Origin: Perognathus longimembris pacificus
Taxonomy: Eukaryota; Chordata; Mammalia; Rodentia; Heteromyidae
Direction of reading: 5' to 3'
Length of the DNA stretch: 64,000 nucleotides
Assembly (NCBI RefSeq): GCF_023159225.1
Contig: NC_063176.1
Span: 12,516,463-12,580,462, forward strand
In this document: one piece after another, positions 38,855 to 48,415 of the stretch
How positions within the stretch are numbered: the first letter of the stretch is position 1
Layout: every line of letters starts with the position of its first letter
The notes under the pieces: generated by a model
What the model saw: the letters and a program-made list of their open reading frames with translations, nothing else
Database searches by the model: none
What the model was told of the DNA's origin: nothing
Translations under genes and position numbers: made by a program

Positions 38855-40173
38855 TATTACTAATATTTTTAGCATTGAACTCACCCAATATTTCAAACAC
38901 TGCAAACAGAGAACTTACTACTGATATTAATTGTAAAAAAAAGACTGGGAAAAATATAACTGAATATCAAAGTAGATTTTTCCAAAGAAGACAGACACTT
39001 CTCAAATCAGCACAGAGCTTTGGAAAAATCTTATATGACAGAAAATAAAGGGAGGGAAGGAATGAGGAAACTATTACATGATAAGGGTGGAATGGTTGAA
39101 GATGAATAGGATCTTTGCTCTTGTAATTAAAAGCTAAATTTTAGCCAAGTATATTTAAAACACATATATGCACAGAGAGCAGTCTGTGTTCACAATGAGA
39201 GACAAGACAAAGTGACAGTCATCTTTTGGACACACAAATTGCTTGAGATATTGCATGACCTGCTGCTACACAACACCCTTATTACTTTCCATTTCCAAGT
39301 GCAACCAAAAGATAGGGCCAATTATGATATCAATATAAGCTTTCTTTGAAAACTGAATGAAAGAACAGTAAATCCCAGTGGGCTCCAGTGTTTCTGTAGC
39401 AGGGATGATGTAATATATAAAAATAGACACCCTCCACCAGAAGGTGAAACTTGGGTAAACAGCACACTGCTCACCACTCTCAAATGCTTTGCATGAATTT
39501 GCAATGTGTGCTGCTAATAGAGTGAGAGAAGTTCATCTTATGCTCTCTCTAAATTACTTCCATGTCTCTCCATAGTGTCATTTCCCAATCCATGTAAGTA
39601 AAATCATCATAATACCTGATCCTAACAGCAAGAAAAAAAAGAGTTCCCCCTACAGCAAGGAGGTTGTGACTTCTGAAGTACCTGCACCACCTCCATTTTG
39701 CCAACAATGCCATCACCTCTATTGTTCCCTTGGCCTATTGTTCAGAGACCTTTCCACAAGAGGCTGTCGGCAGGACTTTAAAGTGTAAATAACCTAGGAA
39801 AACAGGAACCAGTGAACCAGCTGATACTGAGCCTAGACAGCAAGACATACTTTTGACACCTTCCTCAAAAGGCTGCCTGATGCGAATATAAATGATCAGG
39901 CTGTAGATACACACATGGCACATAACAATATCTGGGGAGGAGTTGTACACATTACTACTCCTAACACTCTCTCCACACTCCCTTCTTCCCATTCCCATTC
40001 CTAAATTTGCTTTCACATTTCCATTGAGCATTTCTGGATTAAACAATCACATGCTTCCAACTCTTGTTCCGCATTAGTGTTCATGGATAGTAGTATAATA
40101 AGGTACGTAACACTACTGGGACAGAAAGCACTGACATAGGGTATAGCACCAGAAATGAATCTGTTAGTTACTC

Positions 40174-40424
40174 ACTTGTTGTTGTTGTGCCAGTGCTGGG
40201 GTTTAAAATCCAGGCCAGGGCACCGTCCCTGAGCTTTTTCACTCAAGGCTAGCACTCTACAACATGAGGTATATCTCCACTTGTGGCTTTTTGCTGGTTA
40301 ACTGAGGAAAGAGTAGTATAGACTTTTCTGCCCAAGTAGAAAAGAGAGGATATCAAACAGAGATTCTCAGATTTCAGCCTCCTGAGCAGCTAGGATTACA
40401 GGCATGAGACTGATGCCTGGCCAG
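40174..40424 (-). repeat. B1-dID-like dimeric SINE, reverse
   Basis: A (GTT)n-like tail, then CTCAAGGCTAGCACTCTACA, and CTCCTGAGCAGCTAGGATTA at the B1 end. Confidence 0.83.
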
Positions 40425-41543
40425 CCACATAATCACTTCTACTTTCTTCTTCCTGGTATATCACATAAATCCTCTGCCCTTCATTCGTACCCTCTCTCAA
40501 GTTCTGGTTGCCATCTCCATTATTTGTACACAGGCCTAAGTTCCACCTTGACACTCCCACCCAGAGAGCTAGTCTACCTTAGAGCCCCATACGTCTATCG
40601 TGGACCTCAGCACATCACAACTCTGCTCCATTCTCACTGATGTTCCATATGCTCCTTATGGCTTTCAACATAGTTTGTCCTATTACCCCTCATCCGCTAC
40701 ACCTTTAAAAACTAGAGTTCTTTCTGTCCCAAATGTCCTCCTGGAGCTCAAATATTAAGGTCATTGAGGAGCCATCCCTATTTCCCAAGGTGCCCAGTGC
40801 GCAGTGGAACTTCATGTGCTCTCCCTGTGGAACTAGCAGTTAACAGAGGCAAGATTCTACTTTATTTTACTAGAGTATGGCACAGACCTGAAAAAATGGT
40901 GGGTATTCAATAAATACTTGTTAAATGATTTAAAATATATAAATTAAAACATTGAGCTTTCCCTAAGCAATATAAGACACAAGAAGTATTTTCTCAATCT
41001 CCATCAACCATAATTCACAGAAGCACTGATGACAGCATTACAGACAAATACCTTAGATTCAACTAAGCACTTGTGCCTGATGAGCTTAAATTCCAAGAGA
41101 ATGCAGATAAAAAATTCTGTATTTGAATCATTTCTTACATGCACGAAAACATTTAAAAGTCAAATATGAATAGTTAGGCAGGACACAAATGAGCTCCTTA
41201 GTCTAGGAAAGTCGGTGGACATATAAATCATTAATACATAATGTTAATACATCTTACTGCTAAGTAACAAATGCCAAATTATAATAAAGAGACAAAGTAA
41301 ATAGTAAGTGACAAAGCAAAGTCATGATATGAATGAAAGTAAGGCCTATTTAAGCTCAAGTAAAAAAGTCTAATGTCAAATAAATATCACAGAAACTGAA
41401 CATCATAAATTTATTCAATTAGTTCAACAACTAAACAATTTTTATACTAACCAAATCTACCCAGAAATCTTTAATTGAACAAAAATAACTTAAGTCAAAT
41501 CCATCTTTTAAAAAAAAACAACTCATAAGGAATGATACATAAA

Positions 41544-41780
41544 GGGCTGGGAATGTGGCTTAGTGGTAGAGTGCTTGCCTCCCATGCATGAAGCCCTACA
41601 TTTGATTCCTCAGTGACACATAAACAGAGAAGGCCAGAAGTGGCACGGTGGCTCAAGTGGTACACAGTGCTAGCCTTAAGCAGTGCTCAGGCACTGAGTT
41701 CAAGCCCCAGGATAGACAGAGACAGAGACAAAAAGGAGGGAGGGAGGGAGGGAGGGAGGGAGGGAGGGAGGGAGGGAGGG
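41544..41780 (+). repeat. ID-type SINE with (GGGA)n tail
   Basis: Begins GGGCTGGGAATGTGG. The second half is shortened, and the tail has turned into GACAGA followed by about eleven GGGA units (41735-41780). Confidence 0.88.
41735..41780. repeat. (GGGA)n microsatellite
   Basis: About eleven GGGA units, the expanded tail of the SINE that starts at 41544. Confidence 0.95.
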
Positions 41781-42429
41781 AATCTAAAATATGGAAAACC
41801 TATTTTTAAAAATCTACCTCAGAGATATTTAAGATATGTCCTAGGAATAATAAAATAGCTATTGTAGGAAATTGAATGTTTCACATTTTACAAAATAGAC
41901 CTATCGTCAACAGCTTGCATGTTCATTTATTTGCATACTCATTCATTCATTCTTAGGGTAGGTTTCACTACACATCCCAGCTGGCCTTCAACTTACTCTG
42001 TAGCTAGGCTGGCCTTGAGCTCATTATACTTTTCCTGCCCTAGTTTCCTGCGTGCTGGCATTGCAGGAGAGATTGCAGGAGTTTGCCACCATGACCTGCT
42101 TACACACAAATCATCCTTAATACATTGATGCCACATTTTATGCATACTAACAATAAAAAATTGTTACTATAATACCACATTATATTCAATTTATACTACA
42201 ATTATTTATCTACTTTGCTTGCACTGGGGTTTTGAACTCGGAGCCTTGTGCTTGCTAGGCAGGGACTCTTTTGACACTTGAGCAATAGCCCTAGTCCTTT
42301 TGGCTTTCATTATTTTTAAGTAGCCTGCAATCTCCTATATCTGCCTCCCATGTAGCTGGGATGGCAGGTGTGCACCATTGTACCCAACTCTGTGCGAGTG
42401 TGTACATGTGCGTGTACGTGCGTGTATAT

Positions 42430-42660
42430 GGTAGTCTCAAGGCTTGAACTCAGGACCTGGGCATTGTTCCTAAGCTTTTCTGCTCCAGGCTAATGCTCTA
42501 CCACTTGAGCCACAGCTCCATTTCTAGCATTTTGTATTAATTGGAGAGAAAAGTCTCACAGATTTTTCCTGCCCAGGCTAGCTTTGAACCTTAGTCTTCA
42601 GGTATCAGCCTCTTGAGTAGCTAGGATTCAGGTGTAAACAACCAGTACCCAGCAGTACCC
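42430..42660 (-). repeat. B1-dID-like dimeric SINE, reverse, next to other SINE pieces
   Basis: A reverse copy from GGTAGTCTCAAGGCTTGAAC to GTAAACAACCAGTACCCAGC. It lies beside an ID-like piece (about 42221-42298), a B1-like piece (42335-42392), and a younger ID-type SINE at 42685. Confidence 0.85.
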
Positions 42661-42684
42661 AGAGTTTTATTGGTTGAGATGGTC

Positions 42685-42925
42685 TCTCATGAACTTTTTT
42701 TTTTTTTTTTTTTTGCCAGCCCTGGGGCTTGGTCTCAGGGCCTGAGCACTGTCCCTGGCTTCTTTTTGCTCAAGGCTAGCACTCTGCCACTTGAGCCACA
42801 GCACCAATTCTGGCCATTTTCTGTATATGTGGTGCTGGGGAATCGAACCCAGGGCCTCATGTATATATACGAGGCAAGCACTCTTGCCACTAGGCCATAT
42901 CCCCAGCCCCTCTCATGAACTTTTT
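42685..42925 (-). repeat. ID-type two-part SINE with 15-bp target-site duplication
   Basis: A reverse-orientation copy flanked by perfect TCTCATGAACTTTTT repeats at 42685-42699 and 42911-42925. This is a clear retroposition signature. Confidence 0.95.
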
Positions 42926-43096
42926 GCTTGCATTGGCTACAAACCACACTCTTCTCAATTTCAGCCTCCGTAGTAACATTTCTGACACATAACCTCAACA
43001 GGTGGGACAGGGAAAATCTTCTTCAGTCTCCAATCTAATATTTCTCTGTGCAGTTTTTGCATTTCTAAAGAGAGAAGAGTTGTTTTCTTCAGAGGA

Positions 43097-43325
43097 AGAG
43101 TGGCTCACGCCTATAATTCTAGCTACTCAGGAGGCTGAGTTCTGGGGATTGCGGTTCAAAGACAGCCTAAGACAGCCTGGGAAGGAAAATCTGCGAGACT
43201 CATATCCAATGAACCACCAGAAAACCAGAAGTAGTGCTATATATAGCTCAAAGTGGTAAAGTGCTAGCCTTGAGGAAAAGAGCTCAGGGACAGTGCCCAG
43301 TTCAAGCCCCATGACCGAAAAAAAA
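43097..43325 (+). repeat. B1-dID-like dimeric SINE
   Basis: AGAGTGGCTCACGCCTATAA, AGGCTGAGTTCTGGGGATTG, GAACCACCAGAAAACCAGAA and CAGTTCAAGCCCCATGACCG. It lies in the same intron as the microexon's downstream donor, about 1 kb away. Confidence 0.88.
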
Positions 43326-44312
43326 TAAAAAGGGAGAGTTAAAAAAGACAAAGTGAGTATGAGCTCCAAGAACGTCAAGCTAAGAGGTTCTCTTCTCCCT
43401 TTCTGTTCTATGTCCGTTGTCTCCATTTCTGTCTTGGAACTATTATCTTGCTCTCACATCAACTTCTACAGAAAATTACTCCCAAAAGCAGAGAGGCTCT
43501 GGTATGGAAAGAATGAAATAACAAAGATGTCTTTCCTACCCTTCTCTGAACTAGAGATGAGATAAAGCGTTGTCTGTGTAAGTCCCAAGTCAGCCTCCCT
43601 GGGCTCTAAGCAGGCATCTTCCATTCTCCGCTAGAAACTTGGCTTCTGTGACCTACAAGGACTGAAACCTTGTATCATCTCCCACCCAACTCATCTGCAA
43701 TTCAACCCCAACCTCCACCTGCCAAAATGGAAAGAAATGCTAATCAAGACCACCTCCCCATCTTGCTCACTGTATTTAAAAATTCTTACTCTCCCCTGGC
43801 ATTGGTGGCTCATACTCCTAGCTACTCGGGAGGCTGAGATCTCAGGACTTTTTGTTTCTTTTTTGACCAAGACTTTTTAAAATCTGACTCTCAAAATGTC
43901 CTCACATTGGAATTCCTAAAATGTAACTTGTTTACCCAATATAACTTACTAATGAATTTCCTTTCACACAGTGAGCAGTAGAGTTCCTGTCTAAGTGTCT
44001 GTCAGTCTTTTTTATTTCTCTACATGGAAAGCAGTAGTGAAGAACAAAGCATCACTCTTTCTTAAAAATAAAACAGCTTGCATGGAGACAAAGCATACAT
44101 CAGTAAAAACAGTTCAATAAAAACAGAGCAGCCCATGACACCTCCTAAACCACTGGAATCCCAACCTTCAGAGATCTCATCAAACCAGAACAAGTCAGAA
44201 CTCAGAACAAAAAGACAAGACAAAGCAAAACATCCCAATAGTATGAAGTTATTAGATATATTGCAAATTCACAAATCAGGTTAGGTTAGGAGACTACAAC
44301 ATATTACAATAC

Positions 44313-44330
44313 CTGAGGTTTAGTGCATTC
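44313..44330 (-). CDS. RAPGEF2: RAPGEF2 18-nt microexon (ECTKPQ)
   Basis: Seen: minus-strand bases GAATGCACTAAACCTCAG are preceded directly by AG (44332-44331) and followed by GT (44312-44311). They encode six residues, ECTKPQ, in phase 0. A pyrimidine-rich tract in the transcript sense lies about 28-50 nt upstream (44358-44380). Known, from memory: the human long RAPGEF2 isoform reads ...PRGYHT-ECTKSQ-LPADFTKLHL. Exon 46287-46454 ends exactly at PRGYHT and the alternative first exon joins directly to LPADF, so a separate six-codon piece is expected here. A match this close with correct splice dinucleotides on both sides is very unlikely by chance in 25 kb. Skipping or including it keeps the frame, so it may be alternatively spliced. 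It differs from the remembered human residues at one position (P for S). Confidence 0.85.
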
Positions 44331-44972
44331 CTTTGAGCCAGAATGAATGAGTGCCATAAAGGAGGAAAGGAAAAGAGGAACATTATCAGACATGCTATAT
44401 TACATCTGCCAAAATGAAGATAATGTTAAACGTAGATTAAAGAATGACAATATAGACTTGGCTGCAATGTGCAACATCTGTGGTCTTTAGCCATGCACTT
44501 GAAACGCCTGGCAAATATCCTACTGCATCTCAAGTTTGCTCATGCAATTCTTTCTGTGAGCTTTCACCCCACAGCCCCATCCTGTTCGCCAATGCCCTTC
44601 AAAGGGACATCGTTCTGTTAAGAATGAGAGAGGATATGAGGTGGGGTGCTAAGAAAGCATAATAATTTTCATTTAATTCTTTTTCACACATTGAATCAAA
44701 TAATTATAAAAGTTTGATTGTTTTTCTATATTTATAGAGTTAGGTAAAGCAAATAAGACACAAATAATTAAAATACAATTTATACCCCAAAAACGGATGC
44801 AATACTCTGAATTATGACTATGTTTAACTTATTTAGTAAAATTAATACTAATACCATGTTAGTATTATCACATGATCCATTAGAAGTCAGATTAAATGTT
44901 TTTCCTTAGTGTTGAATTAGTCTTAAAAGTGCCTGTTGACAAGATAATATACTCTTAAAAATACTAACAATT

Positions 44973-45165
44973 TTGTTTTTTGGTGCCAGCACTGGGGCTT
45001 GAACTCAGGGCCTCACCCTCTCACAATGCTGCCGCTCTACCACTTGAGCCACTGCTCCACTTCTAGCTTTTTGCTTGTTAGAGATAGGAGTCTCTCAGAT
45101 TTGCCTGCCCAGGCTGGCTTTGAACTTCAGTCCTTATATCTCAGCATCCTAAATAGTTAAGATTA
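44973..45165 (-). repeat. B1-dID-like dimeric SINE, reverse
   Basis: TGGTGCCAGCACTGGGGCTT to CTCAGCATCCTAAATAG. It sits between the microexon and the 168-nt exon. Confidence 0.85.
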
Positions 45166-46150
45166 TATGTCTAAAATGAGGCAATTTGCCCAAGTTACTA
45201 AAAATATTTTGCAGCAATACAAAAACTATCTATTGTTAAAAACACACCATGAAAGAGAAGTCATTAGAGAAAGAGAGTAAATGAACTCCATAAAGAAAAA
45301 AAAGAAATACCTCTCAATTTAAGAGGTACCTAACATAAAACAATCAACTCTCACACTAGGGTTTGGATAACCCACACCTCATCTAAGTTTAGAAACTAAT
45401 CTAGAAAAAGAATTCCAGAGCAGAAAGAACATTATCACTATTAGTAGCAAATAAAAAATATTATAGTCTGTATACTATACTATTCATATGAACAAGTATT
45501 TTTAATATTTTTCTTTCATAATGATAAGAGTATTACTTCCCTTATTGACAATTGTAACAAAAATCTTACATTTTTCTTTTTTTTTTATACCAAGTCTCTC
45601 CAGAGACCAACAAAGCAGTCTTTGAGATGAACCAAAACCAAGCCTTCCCAAATGAGCTCAATGAAATGATTCAAGAATGAAATTTGTATGAAATTAAAAT
45701 AGTACATGGGTAGTAGAAGGAGTGGGGTGGGTGGAAGTGGTCAAAAACCACATTAATTCAAATACAAAGAGCTCTCTGATAAATAGAATATTTGAAGTAT
45801 ATATGAAGTATATTAGTTAATGCTACTAAAATTTGAGCAAATAAGTCTATATACATTTTCCATGAACTCTCAAATTTGTAGCTGCAGAAAGAAGAGGAAA
45901 AACAAAAATTTAAATGTAATAAAAATATATACTTTCAAAATAATAACCAGCTATGAGGGAGGGGATACATGGAGGTGGCAAAAACATTGGATCACAGTAA
46001 TAGAACTTATGATACAGCAACTAAACTGTTAGATGCTTGTCACATGTGAACTTTCAGTGTGAATGAACTGGTCACAAGGAATTCTCATGGTTTGTAAGCC
46101 CGTAGACATATTATTTCAATGCTTTCTAAATACTCCCTATCAGGTATGTT

Positions 46151-46164
46151 GGGGGGGGGGGGGG
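46151..46164. repeat. Poly-G tract near an exon donor
   Basis: Fourteen consecutive G, which read as poly-C in the RAPGEF2 transcript. The tract starts about 120 nt downstream of the 168-nt exon's donor. Confidence 0.95.
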
Positions 46165-46286
46165 AGATCTGTATTTTGAATCAATGTACCATAGAAAGCA
46201 ATTCTTTCTCAAAATGGAAAACTTAAATGTATTTTCACAAACAGAGAAGACAAATAAAAACAGTATGTTTTGATTGTGTAACTTAC

Positions 46287-46454
46287 CGTGTGATAGCCCC
46301 TAGGCAAAGGTGGTTTGCCCACAGGGTAAGGATCCACTGTATCAATAATTGTTTGTCGTTCGCCTTTCTGGTTGATTTTTCTAAATCTTCTTCGGGACTG
46401 TCTGTGGGAGGCTTGCCTCTGAAAGTATTCTTCATTTTCATCCATATAGTCCAC
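46287..46454 (-). CDS. RAPGEF2: RAPGEF2 long-isoform internal exon with conserved basic linker
   Basis: Seen: the minus-strand acceptor TTGTATTTCAG ends at 46455 and a consensus donor GTAAGT begins at 46286. The exon is 168 nt, exactly 56 codons, phase 0 at both ends. It starts VDYMDENEEYF, contains QSRRRFRKINQKGERQTI and ends PPLPRGYHT. The open frame runs past both splice sites, so the exon limits rest on splice consensus and on agreement with the known protein. Known: RAPGEF6 carries a closely similar RQSRRRFRKIN-KGERQTI block, which places this segment just after the first cyclic-nucleotide-binding domain. Inferred: it is a basic linker before the second such domain. It lies 1.9 kb downstream (in transcript order) of the 76-nt exon and 2.0 kb upstream of the 18-nt microexon. 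Confidence 0.95.
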
Positions 46455-47551
46455 CTGAAATACAACCCCCAAGCATGTCAAGTCTACAAAGGTAGCATTC
46501 ATTCCAATATTAGATAAAAAAAGAAACTTACAGAGAGCTCCCATTCATTCATTTTCCATAGACATTTGTAAACAAACTATGGAGATACTCTTTTAAGTGT
46601 GTTTGAATTTCACTGAAACTAACTGGACTGGCTTTGAGTCACTTTTCTTTTGTGAAGAAGTATTTTCAACTCTCCTTAGGATAATACAGGTTACTCTTGA
46701 ATTTCCTGTTGTTTCAAATGGAAGGATATTTTCAGTAGTCTTTAGATTTGTTAGTGAAAGATCATACAGGATATACTATGATGTATTACAAAAGTAATTG
46801 CCACATTGTCTTAACCAAAAACACTAAAAAGTCAGTAAAAAAAAGAAAAAATACCCCCAAATCTGGTAAGTCAAGCAGTACTGCCACAGAGCCGTGTCCA
46901 TGGGTGTAAGCTTCTCTGACTGCTTTCATTATGTGACTTCACTTTCTTTTTGTTATAGTGTTGTTCTCACTTTAACATTTTAGAAAGTCTGATGAGATTA
47001 ACAGGGAACAAAAGTCATGCCCATTCACTCATCGTTGTTATCATAGGCACCCAAGGCAAAGGTGACTGCTCAAACAGAAGTATGTTTGCGCTCCAAGACC
47101 ATTCATTGAGAGAATCAAGCAATTTCAAAGATCCAAAATCCCCCAGAGAATCTCAAGGAAATATGTGCTTTACAAACCACACCACTGGAAATTCTGTTCA
47201 TCTACCCATATTTCCCATCTGCAAATCTTATTCATTGCTTGCTTTCAGTTAAAAAGTAAATTTTGGGAAATTTGGCTGCGAGTTTTCATCAGCATTGGAT
47301 GAATGCTGCTGGTAGAATTCCTCTCCCATCTACATCATAGGGAAAATCCAAGATCTTGTAAAACAGACTCAGAGTTGCCTACCAAACACTTATCAAATAT
47401 GAATTGAAAAGCTCTGTCATCAACTCATTTAGGCCCTCATTGATTTTAGGGGTTTTCCTTCACACACAGGATCCTGGGTGTCAGTAACAACTGAATGTCT
47501 TGGCAGGGAGTCCCCTCCCATCTCGTTTTTGTTAATGACTTTTTCCCCCCT

Positions 47552-47765
47552 TTTTGTGCTGGTACTGGGGTTTGAACTCAGGGCCTGGTTGCAGTCCCTA
47601 AGCTTTTTTGCTCAAGGCTGATGGTAAAGTACCATTTGAACTACAGTTCCACTTTTGGTAGTTAACTGGAGATAAGAGTCTCACAGACTTTAAGACCTAG
47701 GCTGGCTTCTAACTGCAATCGTCAAATCTCAGCCTCCTGATTAGCAGATGACAGGCACCAGCTTG
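47552..47765 (-). repeat. B1-dID-like dimeric SINE, reverse
   Basis: TTTTTGTGCTGGTACTGGGG to CTCAGCCTCCTGATTAGCAG. It sits in the intron between the 76-nt and 168-nt exons. Confidence 0.85.
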
Positions 47766-48339
47766 CTTTGTTTTTTAAAGGATATCTATTACCCTCCCTT
47801 AAAATCCATTGTTACACAGTAAGAAAGAAACATGGCAAGGCTACTAAAGCTTACCCTTTGTCTATTTTGACATTGTATAATGTGTGTCTTTCCTTCACTT
47901 TATGTATTAAGTCACACAACTGAGAAACAAAGATGTCAAAAATGTTTAATTATTAGCACAGTAGTCACTTTATTTTCTCTCAATCATTAAAGGAATTTAT
48001 GTGATTTTTCTCATGATAATTGTTCCTTGTAGTTCACCTCTGTGTTTTATTTAAAGTAACTCATTCATCCCAATCAACTTGCGATTAAAAACTCTTTCCC
48101 AAACATCAACTAAACAGCATTACTACAGACTGGATTACAAAGTTCAAATACTATACAGTTGTCCCTTTTCCAACTTTTACATTTAATTGAATCCTGTAAA
48201 CAGTTTTAAATATAAACTAAAATTCACAGTAATATTTTTAAAATCCATTATATAAAAATATATCATGATAAGTAGTTTGTGGAAGTACTATTTCACAAAA
48301 CTTTTTTAGGAAGGAAAGGTTCTCATAAAATATTCTTAC

Positions 48340-48415
48340 CACAATCATTTCAGATGGCTCTAGAACAATGCACTCACAGGCACGCCTGAAGCTTCCAGCA
48401 GAACGCTTGCCAAAA
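48340..48415 (-). CDS. RAPGEF2: RAPGEF2 long-isoform internal exon, end of first cyclic-nucleotide-binding-like domain
   Basis: RAPGEF2 (PDZ-GEF1) activates the small GTPases Rap1 and Rap2 at membranes and cell junctions. Seen: on the minus strand a pyrimidine-rich stretch ends in TTTCTAG at 48416, and the exon ends at 48340 followed by a GTAAGA donor. The exon is 76 nt: one base completing a split codon, then 25 codons starting FGKRSAGSF and ending LEPSEMIV, stopping at a codon boundary. Known: RAPGEF6, the paralogue, has a similar block (SFGKQFGG...LEPSEMIVV as I recall it) at the end of its first cyclic-nucleotide-binding domain. The next exon begins V-D-Y-M in phase, giving the expected ...MIVVDYM join. 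The preceding exon was not found up to 64000, so this intron is longer than 15 kb. Compared with the human protein I remember, one residue differs (RRA for RRG before CECI). Confidence 0.93.

Larger units (their letters stand above)
22801..44312 (-). other. RAPGEF2: RAPGEF2 intron between microexon and alternative first exon
   Basis: A gene-free intron of about 21.5 kb between the alternative promoter region and the microexon. It holds many SINEs in both orientations, an L1 remnant, dinucleotide repeats and AT-rich unique DNA. I recognised no exon. The segment 30060-30640 carries no recognised repeat and no coding signal. 39000-40170 and 45180-46280 (the latter in the next intron) are also without recognised repeats except a short poly-G. 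Confidence 0.7.

Noticed and set aside
46209..46544. A 111-codon open frame across the 168-nt exon as a single coding unit
   Set aside because: Only 46287-46454 fits the known protein. The frame beyond either end runs through consensus splice sites into intron sequence.
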